A DNA stretch of 64,000 bases, taken from Typha latifolia (taxonomy: Eukaryota > Streptophyta > Magnoliopsida > Poales > Typhaceae). The stretch lies in contig CM034099.1 of assembly GCA_019914945.1 (NCBI GenBank), positions 22,160,704 to 22,224,703 of the forward strand, given 5' to 3'. Numbering within the stretch: position 1 is the stretch's first letter; each line of letters opens with the position of its first letter. The notes beneath the pieces are model-generated. The model ran no database searches and was not told the DNA's origin. It saw only the letters and a list, made by a program, of their open reading frames with translations. A program made the translations under genes and the position numbers. Below, in pieces: positions 37,634 to 47,984 of the stretch.

Positions 37634-38180
37634 GGCCGAGACCAAGATTCAAGAAGTGAGACGAGCAAAAAGAGCGAAATAAAGCAGTCAGAAGACGACA
37701 GAGGAGTGTTGTTATAACATCATATAAACGTATGCCTATAAAAAGAAAGAGGGATATTATTATATTTTTGTGCGACTAATGCGCATACTTATCTTATGCT
37801 GTACATAGATGGGAAGTTCTTTGACCAAATTAGAACTATTTTTAATGTTATTTATCGACACTGCTTAATATTAAAAAAATAATCTATTTTTAAATATATA
37901 TATATATATATATTTAACCCTAGTCATAAAGTAAAATGTTAAACTGTTAAATATTTTATCCCGCCAAAAATAAATCACTGATCATCACCTGCTTTTTTTA
38001 AATAAAACATTAATATGTATAATCAGCATTTTTTACTAAAAAAATGCTAAATAATTTAGCACTTTATTGGAATATTATAATATATATATATAATGCCAAA
38101 GAGTTAATTTTATTGTTAAAAATAATAAATTATATAACACCTCGTTAAAATACTTATCATAACTTTTTAATTGATAGTCC

Positions 38181-38334
38181 ATTTTAGATATAATATATCA
38201 CGATGAAGATGAAAATATATATATATAATAATTTGATCAAAACTTAATTGAACCTTAAGATTTTTTACTATCATCTTGTAAAAAAACTGTCCAAAATTTT
38301 CGTCTATCATTTTAGATATAATATATCACGTTGA
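38181..38334. repeat. 26-bp direct repeat pair
   Basis: ATTTTAGATATAATATATCA followed by CG(A/T)TGA occurs at 38181-38206 and again at 38309-38334, one mismatch in 26, within AT-rich DNA. It may be a remnant of a duplicated element. Confidence 0.7.
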
Positions 38335-39299
38335 GTTTTTTTACTATCAAACTAGTCTAGTAGTCCTTTAAGTAATGTCAAAACTGTTAAAATTTTCGTC
38401 CCATTGGAGAGAAAAATAATTTGGGCATTTTACTAATCTGTCATATAAGGGGATAGATATTGGATACGAATTTGAATATATAATTTACAAATTATGTGGA
38501 TATTTTTTGTTTATATTCGCTTCGAATTGGATCAGGTAGAAGGTTTAATTAAATTCGATCAGTATCACTCCTAGTTAGAAACTATAACACTATTGTTTTA
38601 GTAAGTAAAATAAATTATATAATAAAAAAATAATTTTAAGTATAAATACGGAGAGTAAAATATATTTAAACGTGTGAAAAATGGATGCCAGTTTTATGGA
38701 GAGTGGTTATTTTAGTAACCTTTGGTTTCCCATAAAAGCCTTTCTTTCTTAATAGGGCTTTCTTAATTAACTTATCAGATAATGTTATCTAGTTTAGTGG
38801 CCACTGCAGTGTACCTACTTCCCTGTTCTGTGCGAAACGTTTACTTAGAATATGCACACGAGGTATAGTGGCAGAATACAAAATTCTGTAGCTCATGATG
38901 CAGCGTTCCACCAAACTAGTAAATACTTTTAACCAATTGATATATAGTATTTAGGGCATGCATCTAGTCTCTTAGTAATATGTTTTTATTTGGCGTTCTT
39001 ATATCTAGCCAAAGCATTAATACTAGTGCTTATGGTATAGTCATCTACATTCAAAGATTATTATTTATTTTTTAAGGAGCCCAGTTGAAAGATTTGATAC
39101 GGGCTTGATAGATGAACGACCCTCTTTAGATATAGAAATATTTAGGCTCTATCGAGTTCTAGTCAACACACTAAATCGCCTAGTCTAGATTTCAACCCGT
39201 ATGCATCACATTATTTTAAGTCATTGTGTTATCAAGTTGCTCCTCTCTAATCTACAAAACCCTCAAATAAATTTTTCTATAATAATTATTTAAAATTAA

Positions 39300-39539
39300 A
39301 ATCAAGTCTACAATGAAGTAATTACCAACTTTTTAATAGAAGATCTACAAGTTAGATATCTGAAAGTAAAGAACGAGAGGGTAGATTTCCTGCAGACCGA
39401 GCAGCAGGAATTCCCGGAGTTTACTATTGACAGGAAATTGTATAAACCTGACACTATAGAGAATTCCTTTTCTTTTACCTCATCAGAAGAGGAGTTAAAT
39501 CTCTACCCCATTATTCTTTTTGTAGTTATAATACCATAA
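39300..39539 (+). other. Unassigned open stretch, 79 codons, no ATG start
   Basis: An open frame between two stops (39297-39299 and 39537-39539) reads with mixed, protein-like composition: DLQVRYLKVKNERVDFLQTE, then EFPEFTIDRKLYKPDTIE and SFTSSEEELN. It has balanced charged and hydrophobic residues, unlike the flanking AT-rich DNA. There is no start codon, so it would be an exon or a relic of an old gene or mobile element. I do not recognise the family. Confidence 0.25.
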
Positions 39540-40186
39540 CGATCGCTTTTCTCTCAAAAAAATACCATATATTTTGGATGAGTTGCAGACAAAGTATTTA
39601 TGATTTATCCTTGGTATGCAATGTCTACAAGGTAGTATGATGCCATGCTCGTTGACATTTTGATCTCTGGACAAGCAACATAACGGAGAAAGATAAAGAA
39701 TTACTGCTGAATACAGGACTACCTAGCAACAAATCCTTTTTGCATATCAGAGATTCAGCTTCAACTTAAAAGGCCTCGTATATCATGCTTGCAGCTTTGG
39801 CGAGAGAATTTGGATGCAAAAAGGAGAGAATTTTATAGCTGCTCTGCTCACTTAGTGACTTGATTGTATGCATGACGATTCCTTGTGCATTTATCTACGT
39901 AGTTCTGAGATAGATAAAGGGAATTCATTCAGTACCAAAGATATTAATGAATGTTGAACACAAAAGAAAGGAGATATGATGCAAGATGAATATATAGGGA
40001 CATGAAGCCCAATTAATCCCCAAAACCAGCTGAGAAAGATGTCGTTTACCTAGTTCTGGCCCACCATTCAAACATATCAAGACTAGTGTTATAAAGACAA
40101 AGTAATGTCGTTACTTGATTATGCATGCTAGTACACGACACTTTTGAATCTAGAACAAGACATAAAATTTGGAGTATAATGAGAAG

Positions 40187-43100
40187 TCAAATATACCTCA
40201 TATTCTCTAAAACCGCATCTTGCTTGCCATTTCGAGTATGTGAGATTACTGTGTCATGAATTGCACCTTTTACAATTTTATGTGAAGAATTCTCTATGCT
40301 CCCTCTTGGGTGAGGATTAATATCTGCTAATGGGTTGATGACAAATCCACCCTGACGTCCAAACCTCTGCTTATCCCATTTATAAGGAGCTCTGCTCTCC
40401 ACAGAAAGATTCTGTAAGTCAGAAATGGAGAATCTAGCAGAGTATTTGCCTTCCTGTCTTCTCCAGAGTTTTGAGCTCAGAAATTCTGTTCCTGGAAATC
40501 TGCAGCATGTGTTTACTTCATCATCGTTCAACATCCTTCCAGAATAGAGAGTTAAATCGCGAGAAATTCCATCCACTGCCATCTCCAATCCATGTACTCG
40601 TGTCTCCAGGGAATGTATACCATTCTGCGAGCTCCCAATGAATCTCTGGTAACATAAAAGAGGAAGTAGAATAACAAACCATCAGATGCATTTGCAGAGC
40701 AGAGATTGAAAAGTCTAAGATCTCAGAGAAGATAAACAAAGGAATAACCTTTGGTCAGCTTTTGCATCTCAAGCAAAACCCAGATCACGATGCAGTAAAC
40801 AAGCTAAACCGCCAAATGTGTAGGATGAATGAGATACTATAGAAGGTCAAGAAAGATGCTGATATCTGGCACATGAAGTGCTACATGCTATCAAACTATA
40901 ATACCATCTTTATTTTGTGATGATTTTTATTTTTTAGTTCTAGTCCGACCACTTGAAGCTGCAACAAATGTACACTATAGGTGAAAACCTCAACCTACAA
41001 GATCACTTTCCTGAAAAATAACATTTATGAAAAGCAACACCTGATCGTTGGGCACAGAACAACAGGGACAGGGGAATTACATATAATATCTTGATGCTCA
41101 AATTAGATTAGTGATTCATTTTTATAGCAGAGTCACTATAGAAGGTATGGAACTACAAATAGACTACTTAGGCTGTTCAGTTTTCACAATGTTGATTCAT
41201 ACAGAGAAATGTCTTGTGAGCATGACTAACCATCAACTCTATGACTCTTATAAGGAGATCCTTCTGTCTTTTAGCTACCAATTTTTTGGCATCATATGTT
41301 TCTGATAAGTTAATAGCAATGTGCTAAATTATATAAGGAAAGATGGAAGAAAGCATTTGTCAGTTAGCCTACCTTTCTTTCATCATTTAGCCTGATATGG
41401 TATTGTTCTGCCCTTGCAAATAGGTACTAAAATAATCTTAAGAGAGTGATTGGAAGAACTACTCGAGTCAAGATCAAGTCTCCTAAGGGTTTCATCAGCT
41501 AATAAAACAGTGGGATAACAGCTAGCTGAGACCTGGGTAACGAAGTATCCGTGTTATATAAATGCTCTCATTTAAAAATCTAGGATCCTGGTTTGGTCAT
41601 TTCCAATAAGAAGGTATTACAACAAATCAATGAAAGTTTACAATCTCAAAATTTTAAAATGTCAAGACTATCTGGCACGAATATGCATTACAAGCATATA
41701 GTGCTAAGCATATAAATGAGTATTAGATCACCAAATAAGTAATGACAGCATGTCATTTAAAAGGATAAAGACAAAGAGAATGTATTTTATGACATCTGCA
41801 TCAAAATACAGTAACTGACTTAGGCAAAGTTTGAAATGCAACTTGAAAAGCTAATTTGGTAGAGAAGAAGACAAATTTGCCATGGCAAAAGACATTACCT
41901 GGAGAAGGTCTAATAGACTGGATTGTCGGTTCTCAATCTGAACCAACTGCATCCGAATCAGAGACAGCTCACTATCCTTGTGACCTGCATTAATCTCGTC
42001 TATTGTACTGTCATTTCCTGCAATTAATTCCAACCTCCCATTCTCTTGAAGTGGCACCTCACGTGATCCTGCCTTCATCCCAACAAACTTGTTCCCCTTC
42101 TCTTCATATTTATGTTCAAACAGCATCCCTCTTGCTTTTAACCTGGATGTATCATTGCTCTCCGCTCCTCCTTGCTCCCAATCTTGCTGAAGCTTCTCCT
42201 CAGTCACAATTTTTACTGGAGGAGTAAGAACGGCAACTTCAACTTTCCAGTCAGAAGATTTTACACTGCCCGTCGTCTTACGGGACAAAGGCGGTGATAA
42301 TTTCTTATTCCCAATGGAAGGAATGTTCTTTCTAGATGTGACAATTGGTGAGGCATCCGGTGGAGGAGACCTGCTTGATAAAAATCTGTTCTTCCTTTCT
42401 GTTTCACACAAAATACAAGTAGAGAAGAAAATAATTAGGCATATAAGTATCATGAGCAGAAAGCTAAACATATCACTAAAAATTAGCATGGAACAGCAGA
42501 ACATCATCATAGCCATCTGGTTTGAAATGCATGTTTCTGGAATATAACTAGAAATGAGCGACTTGCTAAAAGCGAAAAAAGAACAATACCAATCAATAAT
42601 AATGCAAAATCTTACTTTTAACTCCCGAAACAGGAGAAAGACATCAGGAATAATTACACTCATGATAATTATTTAATCTTTAACACTACGAAATCTCCTA
42701 CACAATTGGAGGTGCTCCACTTGACAAGGATAGAAATGCCTACTGTGAATGAGAAGAAAAGATATCTCCATCACCTCTAGGTGAAGGATTGGACTGCGAC
42801 TTGGATGGCGGCACAGCATTGGAGTCGCCATCAACAGTTGCAGGAATCTCCTTCCACACTTCCAGCATCCGACTCATTGAATCACGAACAATCTTCACCT
42901 GCATCTCAGGAATCACAAGTGAGTTCATAGATCCAACCAGTACTGCAATGCATAAAAGAATAACTCAAGAACCAGACCTTATCAAACCTCCGGGACTCGA
43001 AGGACGAGAGGCAAGAGGTCTTAAACCCGGCCAAGAGATCCTTCTCGGAGATCGCCACCAACGTGAGCGCTTCCGCAGCAGCCTTCCTCGCCGCCCAGTC

Positions 43101-43802
43101 CTCGCTGTAGAGGAATTCCCCGAGGCAAGGTACGAGGATCCCGACAAGCGCCGGAGAATGGGCGCCTCCGGCGGCGGCGACGCTCCCGATGAGCGAGAGC
43201 AATGCGGGCTTAGCCTTGAAAGCATTGCTCCGGAGAAGCTTTAAAAAACGAGGGAGGATGCGCTGGAGATGGCTGGCGAGATCCGATCTTGGATCGCCGG
43301 CGGACGAGGCGGCGTCGACTGCGGCCGCGAGGCAGAGAGCCGAGGCGATCTGGGCGTTGTAGTCCTGCTCGTGGAGGAGAGCGTCGGCGAGGGGTCGGAG
43401 AAGGACGGCTGAGCCACAGCCTCCGCCGGCGGAGAGTGCCGAGATGGATCGAACGGCGTCGACGCAGGAAGCGCGGACGGACGAGTCGGGGTCTCGGAGG
43501 CGACGAAGGGCGGCCGAAAGCATGCGGGAGAGGTGGGGAGCGAGGGAGGAGTAGGGGTGGAAGGCGGAGAGCAAGGAGAGGAGACGAAGGGAGTGCCGGC
43601 GGAGAGGGGTCTTATCCGTGGGTCGCGTATCCGAGATCGCGGATAGGAAAGGGGTGAATAACTCCGGGGTCAGGGATAAGGCTATCGATTCCAGTTCTGC
43701 CACCGCCATTGCCTCTGTGTCCCGGTCCGATAGCTTATTCAGGCAGCGGTTTATTCGCTGCTTTATCCCCTCGCCAGGATTACTGTGCGGTTTAGAAGCC
43801 AT
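40187..43802 (-). CDS. TORTIFOLIA1/SPIRAL2-like microtubule-associated protein, four exons
   Basis: TOR1/SPR2 proteins are plant-only HEAT-repeat proteins that bind microtubules, track their ends and influence growth direction. Exons: 43802-42978, 42898-42744, 42394-41899, 40645-40187; total about 644 aa. Exon 1 carries the N-terminal HEAT/TOG-like array, with family phrases IKQRINRCLNKLSDRDT, RRLRDPDSSVRASCVDAVRS, SEDWAARKAAAEAL and FESRRFDKV. The middle is polar and variable. The C terminus has the conserved IENRQSSLLDLLQ, RFIGSSQNGIHSLETRVHGL and LPGTEFLS-like FPGTEFLSSKLWRR. Length and C terminus resemble TOR1-like protein 3 (At1g27210). The exon 2/3 junction is uncertain: donor CACA|GTAGGC with acceptor AAAG|G is used, but AGAG|GTGATG with CAG|AAAGG also keeps frame and removes about 12 residues. 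The last exon is taken to its TGA. Confidence 0.9.
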
Positions 43803-45528
43803 TTCTTGTGTCCTTTGCTCGATGATGTTTGTGTTGTTTATAACTACATTGGCGGAGAAGGAAGCCGAGGAGGGAAAGTGGAGGAGGTGGGAAGTGACTT
43901 GAGGGAGAGTGCAGGTGCAGAGTGTTGGGTTAACAACTACGAGGAGTTATTAGTAGTAGTTGGTGTAGTGACTTACTTAGCAACTTCATTACTTTTGTGA
44001 GCTATTATACTGATAATTAATAAGAAATTTAATGGTAGTGGCATTTACAAGTAATGAAGTTGTTGTTATGATAACAAGCTTATAATTTGGAACATCGAAT
44101 TTCCACTGCCAGTATAGATAATCTAATAATAATTTGCCTCATAATTAGCATGATTAGTTTTTGTATTAAACAACCGACCTAGACTAGGTTGGTCATAATC
44201 TTGTTCATACAACGCTCTGTTAGAAAATTTATTAAATATTAATCTTAATATTTTTAAAAGAAATGCAGTAGTTTATACATAATTAATTCTCTTAATTGTT
44301 GCAGTTGAGTTGGTATATGATATGATAGTGATAGAAATTATAAATGTTGGTCACCTACCATCAGGAGAATGATATCAATGGTGTAATTCCAATGTCCCTC
44401 CTTATGAATAGCTTTTTCTTTCCTTACGCAAATATCACAAGTTTCATGATATGCACCGTAGATTTTAGTTTCCTTCCAGGATTCTTCTTTCCTTTAGATC
44501 GTGGAACAATAGTTTACCTTTAAGTTAGACAAATAAACTAATCCATTTTCATATATAGATTAAAAAATTAAATTAATCCTACCTTATCATACGCGACTGG
44601 AATTTGACCACTAAGCTACTAAATTTTTTTTTTTTGGGTAGATTCTTCAATAGAGATTAATTTTGTGGGTATATGAGAACCAAACCTGGCCATGAGATTT
44701 TGTACCAAATTAATACTCTCATAAATGGTTCCCTCCTCGGTTTTGGATTACATTTAAGGCTCCGAAGGGAAGGTGGTGGATCGATAGAGATGCCTGAAGT
44801 GTTATGGCACAAACATATTCTACGAAAATGACTATGAATACGATGCTATAAATGTGAAGGTCCCCCACCCAGCTTGAAACTAGTGCTTACATTCCACAGT
44901 AGCGCCTGTGAGCCTTGTCACATTAAATAATATCATGAGAGTGAGTGAATTTTGTTACCCACCGTCCATGCCATTTATTTCTTTCCAGCAATGCCTTTCC
45001 GAGGTTTTTTTTTTTCTAATTTTTTTTATCAGATTATACTTAGATAAAATATCATGTTGTGTATCACTGAGCTATTACTCTAAAATAAAAGCTACTAAAG
45101 TCCATCAAAGGGTTTATTTTTATAATAATTATTTAAAATTATATACAAGATGACAGATGTTTTTATCGTCCCCAGGGATAAGGATTTCTTCTTAGAGATG
45201 CCATGCTTTTGTTTTTGTTTGATCCCTTCAGCTTCCATTCCCTGCAATTTCCTGGTACTGACTGCATGTGCCACTGCCTTCCAACGTGGTATAACTGCAT
45301 TTTATCAAGAGAATCTACTTTTGTTACCTATGAGTCATCGTAATCCATAACATGTCACTTTGACTCCTAATTAATATTTAATAAATATTATATATACATA
45401 ATTTGAATTTGTTGTGATTCGTTTTTTATTTATTTAAAAAAGATTAACTTAATTATCTATCCTATATATGTATATCAAGAAGTATTAGTTCCTCTCACGT
45501 TTACCTTTAATTTCTTCTACTACCGGTA

Positions 45529-45668
45529 CACGTGCATGGTGCTCTATATTCTCCACTACGTGATTGCATGTGGATAGGTTTTATCGGCTATCAAGCAAGC
45601 CAACTACTAGTCGGTCACGTGCTGCTCCACATGCTCCCACACATTTCTCCTCCTTCCCATGCCACGTG
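45529..45668. promoter_or_regulatory. Cluster of three perfect G-boxes
   Basis: CACGTG occurs at 45529-45534, 45616-45621 and 45663-45668, with a further CTACGTGAT at about 45558. CACGTG is the core for bZIP, bHLH (PIF) and related factors. The cluster lies 1.7-1.9 kb upstream of the TOR1-like start and 2.3-2.5 kb upstream of AUG5. Which gene, if any, it serves cannot be told. Confidence 0.45.
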
Positions 45669-46398
45669 TCGTATGGGCCCATATTTTGATGGACATTAGA
45701 GCTTCCCATGTCGTAGGATACCATGGCGATGGGATGGTACACTGAGTACATTAAAAAGAACTTTAATGGAGATGAGCTATCATTACCCTTAGACGGTAAA
45801 GGGAGGAAAGCAGCAATTGGTTACCTGGCACACCCAGATCTGATAGTTTTTTGACCCAAACTACCCTCTCTTTTTTTTTTTAATGAAAATTAACCGCTCT
45901 TTAAATTTATTACTAAATAAAATCTAATTTATTATAGCTATAATAAAAATACTGAATTAACTAATACTTTTTTCTAGACATAAATACTGATCAGCATTAT
46001 ATATATATATTATTTAATAATAAATTTAAGCGAAAGTTTATTTCTATAAAAAAAATATAAAGTGGGTCTAGTTTGATTAAAAACTCGACCTGATTGGGTG
46101 CCACATCAGCAAGCGGTTATAATAATAATAATTATTATATTACCTGTGAGTGCAAGGTATGAGTGCAATCAATTGTCCTTCTATATCCACTAAGCACCTT
46201 CATCTTGCATACCATCATGTTTTCTTTCAAGCTATCTCTTGATCCACTTTACGGTTTGCGTGCATCTATCTTCATAATTATGTCGTAAGAACCTCATGGA
46301 TTGTGTAAGTCACAAGCTAGATGTTGTCCTGTGACATGCTCTGTTTGACTATTGAGAGTTGTTTTTAAAAGGAAGGGCGGTCATGGGCCGGCCACCGA

Positions 46399-46919
46399 AG
46401 GCCCTTCGGGGGCGGACTGGGCTTTGGAGTGGGAAATCCGGGCTCAATTTCTTGGCCGGCTTGGAATTGAAAAACCCAGAAGGAGAAGAAAAGGAGAGAG
46501 CGATTGGAAGTAGGTGAGTTATGAAATCGCTGATTGGAGTAACAATTTTTAACTATAACTCGATGATTGATTGTGAAATCGTTGACGGGAATGACAACTT
46601 TAAATATAAATCACTAGTCTAGTATCTTTAATATAAGTATTTGGAGAAGTTTATCGATCGGACTTTAGGCCAAGGCCTGACCTATGTCTAAACCGAACGC
46701 CCTTCTGAGGCAGACTGGGCTTTGGAGTGGGAAATCCGAACTCAAGTTCTAGGACGGCTTGGAATTGAAAAACCATGAAGAAGAACAAAATGAGTAATTG
46801 GAATTAAGTGAGTTATAAAATCGCTCATTGAAGTGACAAATTATAAATATAAGTCAGACGACAAATTTTGAATATAAATTATTGGTCCAGTATCTTAAAT
46901 ATAAGTATTTGGAGAAGTT
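46399..46919. repeat. Diverged tandem duplication, ~250-bp units
   Basis: Copy 1 (46399-46651) and copy 2 (46697-46919) share GCCCTTC..., then CTTTGGAGTGGGAAATCCG near their starts, GGCTTGGAATTGAAAAA further in, and GTATTTGGAGAAGTT at the end. Differences and small gaps show an older duplication. Non-coding. Confidence 0.8.
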
Positions 46920-47315
46920 GTTATGGAGACAATTATAAAGAGAAGATGGAAGGATATACAAGGAAGATGTGGATATTTTTTTTATCATCTATTCAGTTAG
47001 TCAAAATTGTAAGAGTGTTTGTATTAGAATTTCTAATGGAATACTAATGGAGGGGCTTAGTATTTTTTTTTTTAAGAAAAAGTTTTGGGGGTATATCTAT
47101 CCACTTTTTTATTTATTTAAAGGGGGTGAAAATGATAGATGAGGTGAGGGAGTTTTGCTCCTTTCATTAGTTGTTTAATTATTACTATTTTTGTTGAGAG
47201 AAGAATTACTTTAATTTTGTTTTGCATAATAGAAGGAGAGAAAAATTAAGGCCAAATGGGTTCATGTTTTCACCTACACCATTGGAGATGCAATACTTAG
47301 AGTTGAGAATAGTAA

Positions 47316-47682
47316 GATAGCGTTTAATTCATACATAAAAAGTCTCTATTTATAAATTCAGTTTTACCTAAATATATTTTACAGCTAAATATTTTTATTA
47401 AATATTATATAAGATAACTTACATGATAAATTTATGCAAAAGAAATTTTCACAAGTAGAAGAGCGCAGTAAAGTTATTCATATTTAGTAAGCAAACTTTT
47501 TATTATAGTCCACATACTTATTTATAATTTAATATTACAAACACAAATTTTTATATATACTTGTTTAAATTAATTATTATGTTTTCTAATTAAATAATAA
47601 AATATGAGTAAAATTATATATGCACCTAATTTATGTATAAACTTATTCTTAAAAAAATATTAAATACGAACTAAATGAGACC
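47316..47682. mobile_element. MITE-like element with TAA target duplication, 367 bp
   Basis: TAA stands on both sides (47313-47315, 47683-47685). Ends are diverged inverted repeats: GATAGCGTTTAATTCATAC at the left and, inward from the right, GGTCTCATTTAGTTCGTAT (about 13 of 21 bases alike). The inside is AT-rich and non-coding. This fits an old Tourist-like (PIF/Harbinger) MITE only about 300 bases upstream of AUG5. Confidence 0.4.
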
Positions 47683-47844
47683 TAAATATAAATAAATATA
47701 AAAAATAAGAATTTTATGTGAAAAGGAGCAGTAGTAGTTCAAATGTAACGTTATTTTTTTCGGCCGGCATATCGGTATCGTTTCGTTCTTCTTTCCCTAC
47801 TCCCTCTTCGCTCTCAGAACAGCCGTCCGTCCACCAAAAGACCA

Positions 47845-47922
47845 ATGGTAGAGAAACAGATCCACTCGAAAGACTCGCGATCACATCACACTCCCTCCAA
47901 AACCCTCGATCGAATCACCTAG
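47845..47922 (+). CDS. Small upstream ORF in the AUG5 leader (25 codons)
   Basis: An ATG at 47845 in another frame than AUG5 opens 25 codons and stops at TAG 47920-47922, 62 bases before the AUG5 start. Context is CCAATGG, with G at +4 but C at -3. If the transcript starts upstream of 47845, this ORF could lower translation of AUG5. The peptide is not recognised. Whether it is transcribed is unknown. Confidence 0.35.
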   Translation: MVEKQIHSKDSRSHHTPSKTLDRIT

Positions 47923-47984
47923 GGTTTCCCGCTCTCGTATTCCCCCATCTAAGATCCCTAGGGTCTCCTTTCCCGCCGGTGGCA

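Larger units (their letters stand above)
37634..40186. other. Intergenic: BADH promoter and TOR1-like 3' flank
   Basis: The left part (37634-37760) is the BADH leader and core promoter; on the minus strand a TTTATAT-type box lies about 90 bases before the ATG. 37850-38700 is extremely AT-rich, with (TA)n at about 37897-37913 and a 26-bp direct repeat (38181-38206, 38309-38334). An unassigned open stretch lies at 39300-39539. No complete gene is seen. Confidence 0.6.
43803..47984. other. Divergent intergenic region TOR1-like / AUG5
   Basis: These 4.2 kb separate the start codons of two divergent microtubule genes. They hold a cluster of three CACGTG boxes (45529-45668), a diverged tandem duplication (46399-46919), a MITE-like element (47316-47682), and the AUG5 leader with a small upstream ORF. 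No other gene is recognised; the open frame at 44908-45153 lacks protein character. Confidence 0.6.

Noticed and set aside
43289..43657. Plus-strand Arg/Gly-rich open frame
   Set aside because: Antisense of TOR1-like exon 1, whose HEAT repeats are clear.
47718..47984. In-frame N-terminal extension of AUG5
   Set aside because: The frame is open but has no ATG before 47985, and AUG5 homologues start at the MQ corresponding to 47985.
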